Origin: Pterobdella sp. o SKG-2022 | Lineage: Eukaryota; Annelida; Clitellata; Hirudinida; Piscicolidae | Reading direction: 5' to 3' | Assembly: GCA_964035795.1 (NCBI GenBank) | Contig: OZ038321.1 | Coordinates: 2,097,717-2,161,716 of the forward strand | Length of the DNA: 64,000 bases | Part shown: piece after piece, positions 1 through 16,408 of the stretch | How the letters are laid out: each line of letters starts with the position of its first letter | Position numbering within the stretch: position 1 is the first letter of the stretch | Position numbers and translations under genes: made by a program | Notes under the pieces: generated by a model | Databases searched by the model: none | What the model was told of the DNA's origin: nothing | The model's input: the letters and a program-made list of their open reading frames with translations, nothing else

Positions 1-23
1 TGTTAACAAAAACGTCTTCTTAA

Positions 24-185
24 ATACCATCCCAAAACATTCATCAAAACCAAAACATCAAAACAAAACTCCAGGAGTTAAAAACAACAAAATCATCAAA
101 GCCCCCAAGAAACTCGACAACAAAAATTGGAAAAATAACTGAGTCACGTTCCCAGTGTTGTATTTATGATAGAAGGGTGTTCTAA
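24..185 (+). CDS. Possible last coding exon of an unidentified gene
   Basis: A frame stays open for 53 codons from the TAA at 21-23 to the TAA at 183-185. A usable splice acceptor (CTCCAG) ends near position 78, so the exon could be 79-185. The translated end reads SRSQCCIYDRRVF after a Lys/Thr/Ser-rich stretch. Base composition is clearly less AT-rich than the DNA that follows. I do not recognise the protein. It could be the 3' end of a gene lying left of the window, or chance. Nothing upstream can be seen. Confidence 0.22.
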   Translation: MPSQNIHQNQNIKTKLQELKTTKSSKPPRNSTTKIGKITESRSQCCIYDRRVF

Positions 186-3100
186 GCCCTCTCGCTAATC
201 CACATGCTTATCCTTCAGTAATTACATTTGCTACCATACCTTGCATTGGTTGCGAGGTTTATTTTTTCAAATTTAAATAATTTTTCGAGGTTTTTAGAGT
301 TTTTTGATGGGGCGGGTTTTCAAAAAGTTTAGTGTTTAGGGGAATTATCGAAACTTCATCGTTTTTCACTGAGTTTTGAGCAGTTTGGTTTTGAGAGTTT
401 TTTTGAGGAATTTTATTAAATTTTACCGTTTTTTTTTTTAACTTTTCTTAAATGATTTGAATTTTCAAGAAAAAAGCAATTTTTTTCAACAAAACTAACG
501 TATATGAAGGCAAATAAATTGCAACTTTTTGAATTAAAAACTGGAGCTTCAAACTTTATAAAAAGTACTGAAATCCATTTTTATTGTTGAGATGATGTTC
601 AACACTTTACAGCTTACAAAAAAATATTTGTTGCAAAAAACTTGAAAGTTATTTTGTTTTTTGCAACAAATATTTAGAAAAACTTGACATTCTCCCAAGT
701 TTCATAAAAATTTTCAAATGAAAACATTGATATTATTATTAATTCTATGAAAATAATAAAAACAATATATTAGAACTATTTAGTCATTGTTCAAAATACA
801 ATAAAAGGAAACTTTCAAATAAGTCAAAAAACATGAATGCTCGAAAAAAAATTATTTTATTTTTGAACAATTGATTCCAAGCTTTCAAAAAAGATTTTTG
901 ACAAAAATTATTGAAAAAACAACAATTAAAATGACACATAAACACAATTACAAAATGACAAACCTGGCCTTGGTAATATTTGCAAATTCCTATATCTCTT
1001 CTCATAGAAAATCCATTTTTGAAAATTTTTTTGCTTTATTTTGTAATTAGCTTGTGAAAGAGTGAACCATATATATTTTTAGTATTTGTTTTCCATTTTT
1101 TATGTTTCATTTTCTTGATTTTATTTAGTTAAAGCTGATTGTTTTGGAGAATTTCAATTTGCTTTGATTCAATTTTAATGGTTACGAAAATGAATAAATT
1201 TGAGAAAATTATTTTTTTTATTACTTCGCATGCACAACATTTTTATTTTTTTCCAGAATTTCATCGTTTCATTTTTTTAAATTAAATAATAAATTTTCTT
1301 TAAATTCTGTTATTTTATCTCCCAAAACGGGTTTTATGTTGAAATATAATTTTCAATTTAAGAATTTTTTTTGTCATTTTTACTCAGTTTTGTTCATCGT
1401 TCAAAAAATTCTACTTTAAATTATTATTCAAATTTTTTTATTCGAATTTTTTTTTTATTTTTTTATTTGAAAAATGACGGATAAATTCAAATACATGTTA
1501 TAAAGTTGCGTGAACAAGAAAAAATATTGCAAAACTTGAAAAAATTCCAAAAAAAAATTTAGTTTCCATTACTTTCAATGTTTTTTTTGGTGGAACAACA
1601 CCATTTTTTTAATGAAAATGTTTGTGTGTAATAATACTAACGTTCACATGAATATATATCAGTGTAATAAATAAAAGAATTGCATAATTCAGTAGTTTCA
1701 ATCCAGGTTTGTTATATATCAAAACAAAAAATGAATTTTCCGTATTATCAAATAAAAATAGATATTTTTAGTAGTGATATTTCAATCATAAATATTGTGT
1801 AAAAAATTGTTTTTTAACGTTTCACATTAACAATTTTCCTCAACTAGAAAAAAGCTATCAAAAATGGAAAAATAAATTAAAACTGGAAAAGCATTCTAGA
1901 TAAAAATTATAAATTACGCCAAATGGAAAAGTTACACAAAATAAAAAAGTTTAAAATTTAATCAAAAAAAAAATATTTTGTCTTGAAAAAAACATTTACT
2001 CTGAATAGGGAAGCTGTATTTTGAACAAAAGGTGAATTTATGAAATAACGAAGCCAAGCACAAAGAGCGATATCGATGAAGAGAATTTTAAAAATTAAAG
2101 TCCCACTGTGGAAATATTTTCTGGGTTGATTTGTGTTTTTATTTTTTTTCTGTTTTACCACAATCATAAAATCATAAAAATTTATTCTGTGTGCATGTTG
2201 AAAACTAAAAAATGATAGATTAAATAAAAGAAATTAAAGCAATATTGAGAAAAAATTTAAAACCTCATTTCCTTTTTGCTTATAAAAACTATAGAAAAAC
2301 ATATTTTTGCAAAAACTCTCAAAAGTTTTGCGTGAAGTTGGTGCTCTTTAGAGCGTGAGACTTTATGTTTTGTCAATGAACTCGTCTTTTAGCCTCCAAT
2401 TCAGAACCAAGAAGCTTACGACTTCATAATAGACTTTTTAATAGGTTCCCTGTTTTTATGCGCTAATGATAGTTTTTTTTAATCAAGTGATGTAGTTTTT
2501 TTGAAATTGAAGGATATAACTATTTTATAAGATATGATACACAATGTTTTATCAAATGAAAAATCGATTATTTTAAATAAAACTAATTGACAAGCATTGC
2601 AAAATTGTGATTCTATCTTATATTTTGTTTGAAGGACGGTTGAGATGTTTTTGAAATAAACGGAAACTATGAAATGATCATTTATTTAGATCGTTTTTGA
2701 AGCCTGATTTCAACATTTGACAATTTCGAAGTTTTTCACGTTGAGATATAACATAATATAAAAACAATTACTAGAACCAAGAGATATGAATTACCAAAAC
2801 CAAATATAACTTCATTATTTTGAACTTTTGGTTCATTATAAAAAATTAGTTTGAAAACATCAAATAAGGAAGTATAATTAAAATATTTTCATCCTACCAA
2901 AGATAATTTTCATCAATATATTCTCCCTCAGTCACCATTGATTTTTCAAGAAATACCACTGCTCTTTGTTCATTATTGAAATTGTTATCCTTGTTTTTCA
3001 AAAAAAATTTTCAAACTTACGATGCACCAAACTAACTTTTATTCGTTTGAATCTCACTATGTAATCAATCTTTAAAGGCAATTTATATTAAAAAAAACAA

Positions 3101-4622
3101 AAAAAAAAACGAAAATTTAACAATAAAAATAAAAAAGCACAAAAAAAAACTATTCAGATACTAATAAGTTGAAAAGTCAAAAAAATTTTTCAAATATTTA
3201 TGGGAAAGATGTCGTATCGTAACGTAGATGGAAAAAAAATAATGGAACAAGAGGTTTAAGGAATGAAAACAAAACAAAGAAATTACAAATATATGCAACA
3301 GTTAACGTGTTTCAATTTTAAATGTTGTCTTTGATATAAAAAAATAAAAATTTAGGAAAAAGTTTTTAAAAAGTTGAGCGAAAAATGATCTTGAAATTTC
3401 ATGACTCATATTTATAATAGTTTAATTCTTCAAGCCCAAAATAAATATTCAAATGAAAACACTTTTAGGAGTTTATTTTATTTCACGAAGCTTTTCGTAA
3501 GATGAACTTACATTATCAAGTGGAGGTACAAATATAAGGACGTTACTGACTTTCATTGAACATTGCTGGAAGCTGTTTGGAATGAAATAGACTCCTAAAA
3601 TGTTTTCATTTGAATATTCATATTTATAACAATTTGAAAAAAAAGGGTGAAAAACAATGGAGTTGTTGAGAAAAATAGTTGTTTTGACTAACATACTGTA
3701 AATATATCACTGAAAAATTTTTTACAAACAAAAAAGAAAACATGAGAAACAAAAACTCGAAACAACAGCAGATGAATAATATAAAAAGTAAAATAATTAG
3801 AAATGGTTACTAATATTTTGCACTGGAAAACTATTCGAAAAAATATTTTGTTATAAAAAACTGAAAATAAGCTCAGTTATAAAAGTGAAAAAAGACACTA
3901 TAATTAAAACAAAAAATAAGGTGATGATGACAATAACACAAATAATAACTATATAAATGGTATTATTTTTATTTTTCAGCCACCCTTGTTGTTATTATTA
4001 TTATTATTATTATTAATATTATTATTATTATTGAAACTATTACTTTCTTCATTATTGAAACAAACCATCATCATATCAGTTACAAAAAAAAATATTCAAT
4101 AAGCAAAACTATTTAACGAATTTGGTTTCTCAAGTCAGTCTTGAGAAAAGTTTTGCGCGTTTTGTTCTGAAATTTTATTTTTACTTTTGACTTTTCTCTA
4201 TATATTGGTTTTGATTAATTAAAAATAAATATTTTAAGCTTTTTTTGCATTTTTGAGTATTTATTGTTACTTAATAGAATTAATTTATGTGCCAGTAAAA
4301 TGGAACTATAAGAAGTAATTTGAAGATCGATGGCACTAATTAATTAAATCAACAGATTCAACAATGAATTACTGAATAAAAAAAATGATTTTAACTCAAA
4401 AAACAAAACAAAACAATATTGATTGGAGTTTAAATCCAGGAAAATTATAGATGGAAAAACATTTATAAACAAGAAAAGATATTAAAAAGCTTCATTTAAA
4501 ACAAAATAACAACAAAAACTACATCAAAAAAACATAAAAAATCTATTAACAAATGAGAATAATAATAAAAAAAAACAACAACACAGAACAACCGAACACT
4601 TCTACACCACTGCCTCTTAACC
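186..4622. other. AT-rich non-coding stretch
   Basis: I see no coding exon here on either strand. The short open frames have no recognisable motif and are what AT-rich DNA yields. The only structured item is the inverted-repeat element at 3430-3620, listed separately. A short (TTA)n tract lies near 3990-4032. Confidence 0.6.
3430..3620. repeat. Inverted-repeat element, family 1 (GAAGCTTTTCG core)
   Basis: The outer ends are inverted copies of each other: AATATTCAAATGAAAACA near 3446 and its reverse complement near 3618, each followed by AGGAGT-type sequence. Inside is the family core, GAAGCTTTTCGTAAGATGAA, followed by CATTATCAAG. The first ~105 bases are almost identical to 49755-49860, 46 kb away. 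This is probably a non-autonomous DNA element of MITE type. No transposase is encoded. Confidence 0.7.
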
Positions 4623-4730
4623 ATGCTGGGACACAAAAAAAACCAACCGGAAACAGATGCAGATGATTCTAACAATGACGTCATTAGATTTCTTGTTGCT
4701 TCCGGTTTCGACGTGAATATAGAAGATCAA
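4623..4730 (+). CDS. Ankyrin-repeat exon (possibly first coding exon)
   Basis: The frame from ATG 4623 runs 36 codons to a splice donor (CAA|GTAATT) at 4731. The last residues, DVIRFLVASGFDVNIEDQ, match the second half of an ankyrin repeat (two helices followed by G-x-D-V-N). The sequence around the ATG (TTAACCATG) is a reasonable start context, but the exon could be internal, because ankyrin repeats usually begin with a TPL-like motif that is not in frame here. It ends in phase 0. The ankyrin exon at 16409-16677 starts in phase 2, so the two cannot be joined directly; at least one more exon would be needed. I cannot assign the family. Ankyrin repeats serve as protein-binding modules. Confidence 0.45.
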
Positions 4731-5300
4731 GTAATTGTTTATGTTGTGTGTAGATGCGTGTGTTATTGTTATTATCATTTTCCTTTTAATCAACTTATAT
4801 ACATTCATCACAGGTCCATAAATAATCATAACAACAATGAAATATATTTCCATAATATTCATAACTTTTTAATTAATAAAAAAAAATATAAAAAATTATA
4901 TTAATAGTAATAATAATTTAAAAATAATTTTAATTATCATTATTTATATGTAAGGCGTATTTTAGGTTTTTTATTGCCGCATAGGCTTGATTGAAGACAA
5001 TTGGCTTTGTGTTGAGGATGATCATAGCCTTTTTTTGTTTATTCAATAGTATTTTATTGTTGTTATGATATTTTTTATGTTCTTATGATATTCTTATTGT
5101 TTTTATGATATTTTTTTTGTTTTGATATTTTTCAGTTGTTTTTTTATGATGTTTTTTATTGTTTTTATGATTTTTTATGATGTGTTTCATTGTTTTTATG
5201 ATTTTTTTTGTTAATTTGATTTTTTTTCCTTAGACTAATTGAAATATTTTTGGCTAGATAATGGTATGCTATTTATAAAGGCTGAGAACGTGGTGATAAG

Positions 5301-5405
5301 ATGAGGATGATGAGGCTGATGACGACGATGAGGATGATAATGGTGATGAGAATGATGATGATGGTGATGATGACAATGATGATGATGGTAATGATGATGA
5401 TGCAT
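5301..5405. repeat. (GAT)n-type microsatellite, imperfect
   Basis: About 100 bases of imperfect GATGAT, GAGGAT and GGTGAT units. The open frame across it encodes only Met/Arg runs and is not a gene. Confidence 0.85.
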
Positions 5406-5597
5406 GAAAAACAAACGAGAATAATTAATTATTCGAAATTCAAAAAAATTTTTCTAAAGAAAAACATAAAACCTCAAGTGATCTCACTCTAAACTCGGAG
5501 TTTAGTTTAGTGAAATTATTTCTTTCATGAAATTTTTTCAGACCGTTTTACGACAGCATGAATTTTCATTTAATTTCAAAATGCTACCAAAAACGAT

Positions 5598-5680
5598 TTG
5601 AATCAAACACTTTTATTAACTGAATAATAACACGAAGCCCTTAGTGAGTTGAACTCACATTATCAAGTAATCAATTATTA
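5598..5680. repeat. Fragment of family 1 inverted-repeat element
   Basis: Contains AACACTTTTATTAACTGAAT, also found at 52062-52080, then ACACGAAGCCCTTAGTGAGT and GAACTCACATTATCAAG, the family 1 core with substitutions. Confidence 0.5.
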
Positions 5681-6264
5681 ATCAATATGAGTCATGGTAA
5701 GCTTGGTTTTTAATTCAGGATACACTGAATATAAACATTAATAATATGGGACATGAAAAAAAAAATTCCATTACTTAGAGTGTAGGAGAATACTTTGATG
5801 CTATAAGACAAAAACTTGAGATATTATTTAATAGACGAGCTTGTTCCAATTTTGAGTTATGCTAGTGATGATGATGATGTTTCAAGTTTGAGTAACAGTG
5901 ATGGTAATGATGATATATATAGTTACAGAATTGTTTTTTTATGAAAAAAAAATTAAACGAATAACGAGAGAATTTAAACGAGTTCGATGCAGCTGCGACT
6001 GTGTGATTTTAATTGACAAAAGAAACGAAAATAATGCAAAAAGGAATAATAAAAACAATAAAATAACAATAATAATAATAAAAACTAAATTTTAAAAAAA
6101 TATTATTTGAGCTTATGAAAAAATAAAAATTAAAGTCTATTTGAAAACTGAAGCACACTTGCTAAAGGTTTGGGATGAAACTAGGCTTATAGAAAATTTT
6201 AACTAAATACAATAGAGAAAAAAAAATCATTTATTTTTATTATTATTATCCTTATTATTATTAT

Positions 6265-6332
6265 TAATCTAATTAGGTATACTGTTGTACATGTCCCAGT
6301 AACTGGGGTTGACAGCAGTCGACCTAGATTAT
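6265..6332. repeat. Short foldback element, family 2 (ACTGCTGT ends)
   Basis: TAATCT at the left and AGATTA at the right enclose TACTGTTGTACATGTCCCAG and CTGGGGTTGACAGCAGTCGA, which are near-reverse complements. The whole ~68 bases can fold on itself. Related copies lie at 50251-50303 and, as a half copy, near 26362-26392. A degenerate version lies near 58795-58900. Confidence 0.55.
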
Positions 6333-9300
6333 TGTATAGAGTGATGTATAAAAAGTCATTTTATTTAGAAGAAAGTTTTACTATCATCATTATTTTAATT
6401 ATTTTAAAAATTTTTATAGCACACAATTCACAAATTTGCTACAAGGCGCTAAAGACTTTGAGATAGCTACGTTTTATGTTGTTAAAATTGAAAATTAACT
6501 AATGATGATGAATTTCTAGAAAAGATGAAGATAATTTTTGACTGAATATCCAATATTGAAGGTGATGTATCGGTCCAAGATGGAGTTTTTTTAAAAAATG
6601 AATAACGATAATGAATATATCTATATTTTTACCTAATTAATAAAAATAGCCGATATTTTTAATCGTAATATTAGAAATAAATACAATCTCGAGAAAAAAA
6701 TATCATAAAAAATTAGCTAATGTTTTATGATAAGGTTGAATTTGTCGAAAAATAAAGCTGTTTATTTTGCTCACTAAATTTAATAAAGTCCTCTCATAAA
6801 TCGACTTCGAGAAATAAATCTTAAATAATAAATCAATTATAATAAAATTATCAACGAAACAGTATTATAAAAAAATCAAGAACAACAAAACACAAAAAAA
6901 AATTATAACAGAAATATAAACAAAAACAACAACAAAAACAATAATAATGAAACAATAATAAAATGAAACGCAACAGACCAATCCGAAGCAATAAGGATGA
7001 TGACATGTATAAAGGAAAGGAGTGTGACGTGGCATGAATGAATGAAATCATTATGGGGAAATCAAAACATAAATATGTTTATATAAACATAAATGATTGG
7101 AGCAATGACAAAATTTTAATTCTTACTTTTTTTTTGCATTTACTAAATACAGTTGTTTTTATTTTATTTTTTTGATTTTTTTTTATTTTTCATCATTATG
7201 GAAATAAATGGAAAAAAAATTCATTAAGCATACATTATAAAAACTCCATTAAATCTTTAAAATTAATGGATATATTTACTCACAATTTTTCATGTCGATT
7301 AAAGGGAGAATTTCAGTACATTTATTGAGCAAAAAAACAGTTATAATTTTCAAAAAGTTTAGCCTTATCATAAAACAAAAATGTTTTGATGCTAAACCCA
7401 TCGAAAATTATAGATTTTTCTTGCCCAACAAATGCAATAAAAATCTCTCATGGATGGACGTAAAAAATTGTTGAATATTATTTATAAGTGCATCTAAAAA
7501 TATATTTATTATATTATGAATCTATATGGGGGAAAAATCGATATATCGATTAATTTATTTGCTATAAATAGATTTATTTGTGATGGATCATGAAAAAAGC
7601 TCATCTTGGAACGGTGATAGCTTGAAGTCTGTTTTGTTTCAAGCTGTTTTTTATTTCGAAATAATTTTCAAAATCAATATAAAATATATATAAATTTGTT
7701 TTTTTTAAAATATATAATTCATAAAAAAAAATATATATATAAGAATCTGAAAAATTAAATAGAAAATTTGGCCAGATATCGAACCTTAAAACTTCGGTTT
7801 GATAGCTTTCTTTTGAGCCGTTTTGTTTGTTGAAAAAAATGTTGATATGAATTGATGTATTTTTTTTTATTTTAGGTTTTTATTTTTTTCTATTTTTGTG
7901 ATGTTTTTGTTTTCTTGTAAATTTATATGTTTTTAAGATCGAAAAAATTTTTTCAAATACTTTTGGGAAACTTAAAATTTTTGCAAATTGTTTTTGAAAG
8001 GGATGCAATTTATGTTCATTTGAATTTTTCGTGTAAAAAAATGAAATTAACTGAAGTTTTGAGTTCATAAATTTTGCTAATCCATCAGACGTAAGTAATA
8101 CAAAATTGAAAATCCTCTCAGACAGAAAAAATACTCTCAATCAAAATTTCAATTTCAAAATTTCATAATATCTGACACAAATATTTCTAACTTTTGAATT
8201 TTTCATTTGTCAATATAACACTTTTGTGTTATTGAAAAACTCTATTCCAGCGAAACAAAGCAAACATAAAACATCAAAATCGTCCAAAGCTCCGTTTTTG
8301 CTCTGTGACAAAGCTTTGGAATTACGCTCCACATGACCTTGTGATGTTTTGAAGTTTTGCATTTTTTAGCGTTATAAGCTTTGCGTCTGTTTTCATAGGT
8401 TGAAGTCGTTTGCAGCTGTTGCATCCATGAAAGTTTTTGAGTTCCGAATCAATTTGAGTTGCGTTATTTGTTATAAAAATTTTTTGAAAAATGAAATTAG
8501 TAAATGTGTTAATTCTAAGTTACAGAATAAAATTTCAAAAGAAAAAGCTGATAGGAATCATTGAATGATAGATAGAAAATATCGCCAAAGGTACAAATTC
8601 TCAAAATAACAGATCAAAATTTATAAAATATTTGAGAGTAGAAGTTTTTAGAAAAATTATATATTTTGGAGACGTTCCTGATTCTGAACGTTTGTTGCGT
8701 AAAATGTTGAAGTTTCGTATAAATAATTCAAACGATCAGAGTAAAAATTTTCAAAATTTCAACTTTTCACTGTTACGTGTTTGAAGTTTAAAAATTCTAA
8801 AATTCGAGAATTTTTCAACATAATTACAAAAAACTGAAACTTTTCAAAAGTAAATTATTTGAAAAGTGACTTGGAAAACCTCAAAATAATCACCGACTAT
8901 CTCAAGGAAAAAAAGCACATTTCAGAATGACTAGTCATTCTTCCAATTAAAACTGACATATTTAATTTTTATGATTGGCAGTTGAAAAAAAAAAAGAAAA
9001 ATTTACATTTTCAAAAACCATCTTTTGGGAAGTTTATTGTTGTCATTAATTTTTTTTTTTGATTACAAGATGATATAATTTTGGCAAATTAGACTGCTTT
9101 GACTCTAATGATGTATAAAGAAGTAAATTTCTTTTTCAATGCTAAGTGAAATACATATGGCTGGTGCAGATAATTTGTTTTGTTAGAAATAAAAGCTAAA
9201 AGCAAAAAAAATTTTTCTGAGTTTTTTTAACGATTTTTTTTTAATAATAAATTTCAACACACAAAAAAAACAGTATATCTTTTGAAAATTATGAATTAAA

Positions 9301-10924
9301 TCAAGAATCAAATGTTTTCTATTAGATTTAAAAAACGAAACAATTTTGAAGCATAATAAATCACAAAAATCAGAGAAAAAAAAACAAAAAAAAATTTTTT
9401 TCAAATTAAAACAATTTTTTGATAAATAAACTTGAAAACAGAAAAAAAAAATAATGAGTATTAAAAATATTTTTGTTGTAAAAACGTAAGCAAAATATGT
9501 GACGTCAAAACTATGATAATCTCCTTGTTAGCTTTCTTAATGATTTATCTGAACAAAATAATCATTTCCAGTAATTACTACTCGTATATCAATAGGTTGA
9601 TTATAAGAATTATGTTTTGGATAATTATTGTTTTTGTTGTTTTTTTTTAATTAGAATTTTTCGTTTTTTTGTTTTAAATAATATTTTTGTTATTATTATT
9701 TTTCAATTTGTTTTTTAATTTTAAGTTTAGCTTGTTGTATTTCCAATTTACAGAGTAATGTTCCGTATTTTTTCCATAGTTTTGATGCATGACAATTTTA
9801 GGTTTGTAATTTTTTTCATAATAAAGTGATTTCAAAATGAAATTCCAATTTTAAAAATAATCATTTTTGAGTGAAAATTTTGTTTAATTTTTAATAAACA
9901 TAATAAAAAATGATAATGATTCCAAATGAAAAATTTTTCAAAAAACTTGATTTTCAGCCATTCATTCAAAATCCAATAAAAATAAAACTAGTTTTTAAAA
10001 AGCGAAAAACGTCAAAAACTGTCAAAAAATTCTCTTTTTAATTTAAAACAAGATTTAAAAGAGTTTTGAAGTGGTGAGGAGCGTTGAGAAAGTGCTTAAA
10101 GTGATAGTATTCTTGCTTGTTTGAAGGATTCCAAATTTTATGTCTCTTTCATACCTCCTTTCTAATTCCGACTTGTAATTTTATTAGACCTTTATCGTCT
10201 GCAGAATACATCTTCTCTGAACTAAAACGTGTTAATTCTGGAATTGTGAATTTCTTCGATATTTAAAATCAATTAAATTGATTTTATTATGTTTTGAAAC
10301 TTTTCAATTCTTCCGATTTTTTTTTTCTATTGTTTAAAAACATAATAAAATCTATTAAGATTTTTTTTGCTTTTTGGAATTTCGATTTTGAATGTAACTT
10401 CATATGAGTTAACGATTTTTTGCAACTTTTAAAATTCCTCAAAGATGTATAAGTGAAAACGACCTATTAAATGTAAATTCTAGTTTTCCACTTCATGAAA
10501 TCCTTTTAAAATCGCAGTTAACAAGGTTTTCTGAGCAATGTATTTTTTATGATTTAAAAATTATATATAATAGCAAATCGAAGGTTCTCAAACAAAATTA
10601 GAACTTATTTGTTTGAGAAAAGGCAAAATTGAAATTATCATGCTCAGCTGCATACAAGCGCAGAAAAAAAATACCTGAAATAAAATTTTTGGAAAATATT
10701 CAAAACTAATAAAAAAACAAAAATTAAATTTATAAAAATATCCAAAAAAAAATCAAAATTATATTCAACTAGAATAAAAAGTCTAAACACTACTTCATCA
10801 AAACAACTTGTGTCGAGACAGTTCTCAATTTCTGGTTTGTTTTATATAACAATTCTGTGACCCAAAACCAGTTATGTGACCTAAAAATTTTCTAATTCCG
10901 TGTCACTATACTCTCACCGGTATT

Positions 10925-11060
10925 TCTGTTGGATTCCAGTGTATTGTAGTGAATTTTATTATATTGTACTGTATAGTATTATATTTTACTGTATTGTATT
11001 ATGTTGTATTGTATTAAATTGTACTGTTTTGTATTATATTCTACTGTATTGTATTGTTTA
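10925..11060. repeat. Degenerate TATTGTATTG tandem tract
   Basis: About 130 bases built of variants of TATTGTACTGTATTGTATTA, a roughly 10-base unit. No coding potential. Confidence 0.7.
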
Positions 11061-11300
11061 ATTCATTTTTTTTCTGAATAGAAAAAAAAATTTCGATATT
11101 TACAACTTTATCATAATTCACAACTATTGCTTCAACAATTATAATTCTAACAACATCAGCACATCCCCACACACAATATGCCGCTCTGGTGCACGTTTGG
11201 GCCGTGTTGAAACAGATCATTATAACATCGGCAGAATAAAGCAGATGAATTATAACTAGTATTTAGACCCACAATAACAAGGAGTTTTTTTATATCCACA

Positions 11301-11500
11301 NNNNNNNNNNNNNNNNNNNNNNNNNNNNNNNNNNNNNNNNNNNNNNNNNNNNNNNNNNNNNNNNNNNNNNNNNNNNNNNNNNNNNNNNNNNNNNNNNNNN
11401 NNNNNNNNNNNNNNNNNNNNNNNNNNNNNNNNNNNNNNNNNNNNNNNNNNNNNNNNNNNNNNNNNNNNNNNNNNNNNNNNNNNNNNNNNNNNNNNNNNNN
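11301..11500. other. Assembly gap of 200 N
   Basis: Exactly 200 unknown bases. The round length suggests a scaffolder's default gap and not a measured distance, so the order of the two sides is inferred and not sequenced. The exon path of the ankyrin gene may cross it. Confidence 0.99.
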
Positions 11501-12816
11501 CTCATTTTTCCATTCTTATTGTTGTGTTTCGTAATTGAGTTATTTTTGTTGAGAAATTTTAATGCTTCTTTTTTTGCAACTAAGTTTCAAATTACACTGA
11601 GTTTAAAATTTAACTTTGTAAACTTTTCTTCAATTAACGAAAAAAATTGAATTAATTTAACGCAAATGTATAATTATTCCATTTAAAAAATTTAATTCAA
11701 ATAACTCAATTTATTTCAAATAATTTTTTCGAAAATAGTATAATACTTCAACAAAAATTTTGTATTGTATGTATATGTATTGTATCAAACAAGTATTGTT
11801 GAATGATCGCCAGAATACAAACTATAAAGCCATAGAAGCAAGCTTGAAAAACCATTTTCAAAATTTCATTATCAAAACAACCAAAATATTCTTCAAAATA
11901 ACATTTTCATCTAAGAGATTCTCACTTTAACTTAAAACGCCATAAATATTTGAATTCAATAATTTTGTTTGGATCGACTTCAAGTCCAATTTTTTAATAC
12001 ATTTTCACGTGAGCCATTAAAATCGCTCATAACTATATTTTTTCAAAAAATTCCATTTATTCTTAATCTTATGTGTTATTCTATTCTTTTTTATGCAAAA
12101 CCTTTGAAAAACTTACAAACACCAACCCAACAGTTATCAACACAAACAACCCAAAAATACAAACAACCCCAACAACACAAACGCAAAAATTGTGGCTACA
12201 ACCTCAACAATCTCAATCAAATAAATCCAACCCAACCAAATAAATCTAAAAACCGCTACCTCAAACCCTATCTGAACAAATAAACTACAGAGTAAAAGCA
12301 CACACGTCCCAAATGCTTTTAGATTGAAAGCTTTATCAGGAGTTTTCAAGCAATTATGCGATTAGAAGCTCCAATTTATCACTCCAGTCAGTATCTGATG
12401 TTTGATTTGGATAAACAATCTTTCAATCTTCTTTGATCGAGTGTTTGGCTGCGGTTAAATAACTGTAAGCAGTCTATATTTATTCTAAAATATAACTCAT
12501 TCTCAACACAAATTCTCACCATCACGCTAATATCAACTGATTTTATTCTCAACACACGAACACACACCTTCTCCTTGCCCCAACCTTCAATCCATAATCT
12601 CCTTCAAGCACATTTCACTTTTCAAACCCACACTTTCCCCATTTTAACACCTCTCGCCCAATCTTTTTTATCAACAGCTTTATTGTTCGAAAGTAAACAG
12701 TAAACTCTGAAATGCAGATGCAAGTATCGCTTGCGGCTTTCCATATTGAAAGTTATTCTGAAGCACATAACACTAAATAAAACGGAAAGAAAGGAATTTT
12801 GAACAATATTTTTCAA
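11501..12816. other. AT-rich stretch with C/A-rich patches
   Basis: No exon can be defended. Two patches stand out by being rich in C and A and poor in G: about 12120-12285 and 12480-12690. Each is open in one frame and would encode Gln/Asn/Thr/Pro-rich protein. The ankyrin exon at 16409 has the same kind of composition, so one of them could belong to that gene, but no motif supports it. Confidence 0.4.
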
Positions 12817-12868
12817 CAGTAGAGACTGCAGACCCAAAAGTACCCGGTTCAATTCTGCGTTCAAGTCC
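12817..12868 (+). repeat. tRNA-Cys-like fragment (decayed tRNA or SINE head)
   Basis: GAGACTGCAGACCCAAAAG resembles the anticodon arm of tRNA-Cys with anticodon GCA. It is followed by CCCGGTTCAATTCTG, a recognisable B box and T arm. The D arm and the 5' acceptor strand are missing, so it is not a working tRNA gene. It differs from the SINE family elsewhere in the window, whose head has an Ile-like anticodon arm. Confidence 0.5.
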
Positions 12869-13068
12869 TTCAACTCGTAGATACAAATTTTAAAAAAATG
12901 AAATTCACAAAAACATATGTAATCTAATAACACTGAAAAAACTTTTGTAGAGTTTTGGTTCTGTAATTTGGTTATATCAAAATTTAAGCAATCCATATTT
13001 TCAGATTTCAATTAGATATAATTTAACGTTTTATGGATCTTAGTTTATAGTGAACTATATATATATTG

Positions 13069-13216
13069 TCGGCCCCTATAGCTCAGTGGTTGAGAATTAG
13101 ACTAATTATCTTAAGATACCGGGTTTGATCCCGCGTGAGCCGACAATTAGTAGTCCACATGGAGTAGCGCCCAATTGCGCAACCAAAATTCCAGTTAGGG
13201 GCGATCAAATGGTTGA
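13069..13216 (+). repeat. tRNA-derived SINE, body A
   Basis: The head begins TCGGCCCCTATAGCTCAGTG (A box) and contains GGGTTTGATCCC (B box). It can fold roughly as a tRNA, with loop CTAATTA suggesting an Ile (AAT)-like origin, and a 3' acceptor strand GAGCCGA. The head is followed by the family core GTAGCGCCC, CAATTGCGCAACC and GGGGCGATCAAATGG. The same head-plus-core occurs at 48928-49089 and 56611-56772 on the minus strand. SINEs are copied by LINE enzymes and encode no protein. Confidence 0.85.
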
Positions 13217-13503
13217 CATAATTATTTATTTTAAATATTAAATATTGATAAATATCAACCCTATGGTGAAGTGAATGCAACAAAAAGACAGATGGGGTTC
13301 ATACTAATCGAAATATTCCATCAAATTTACTGATATCTTGAAATACATTCAAGCTACAGAACCGAAGTTATCACACAATGTATCAATATGCAACAAAAGC
13401 CACAAACTTGAATAGCTTACAACTTCAACTCATTATCCTCACTTCGTAAAAAGCCTGAAAAGCATAAAATTTTCTAGACAGGCATTGTATTCAATAAAAA
13501 CTG

Positions 13504-16334
<2,831 letters not shown>

Positions 16335-16408
16335 TGACGACTTTTTGTCTAAAATCAATGCCAATATCAGATATTATCAATAGAAGTTCTATTACTCAAA
16401 AGCTTCAG

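Larger units (their letters stand above)
4731..11300. other. AT-rich stretch, probable intron or intergenic DNA
   Basis: No exon could be supported. The stretch holds a GATGAT-rich tract (5301-5405), element fragments at 5598-5680 and 6265-6332, and a TATTGTAT tract (10925-11060). A patch at about 11090-11275, just before the gap, is more GC-rich and open in one frame for roughly 55 codons. It might be an exon of the ankyrin gene but shows no motif I recognise. Confidence 0.5.

Noticed and set aside
5301..5492. Met-rich open frame
   Set aside because: Low-complexity GAT repeat; no gene-like segment around it.
11290..11505. Open frame across the N run
   Set aside because: It consists of unknown bases only.
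12622..13011. 129-codon minus-strand frame
   Set aside because: It crosses the tRNA-Cys-like fragment and a C/A-rich patch, with no recognisable motif.
13069..13145. Possible working tRNA gene
   Set aside because: It has A and B boxes, but the arms pair imperfectly, no terminator T-run follows, and the same unit with a SINE body recurs several times. It is a SINE head.
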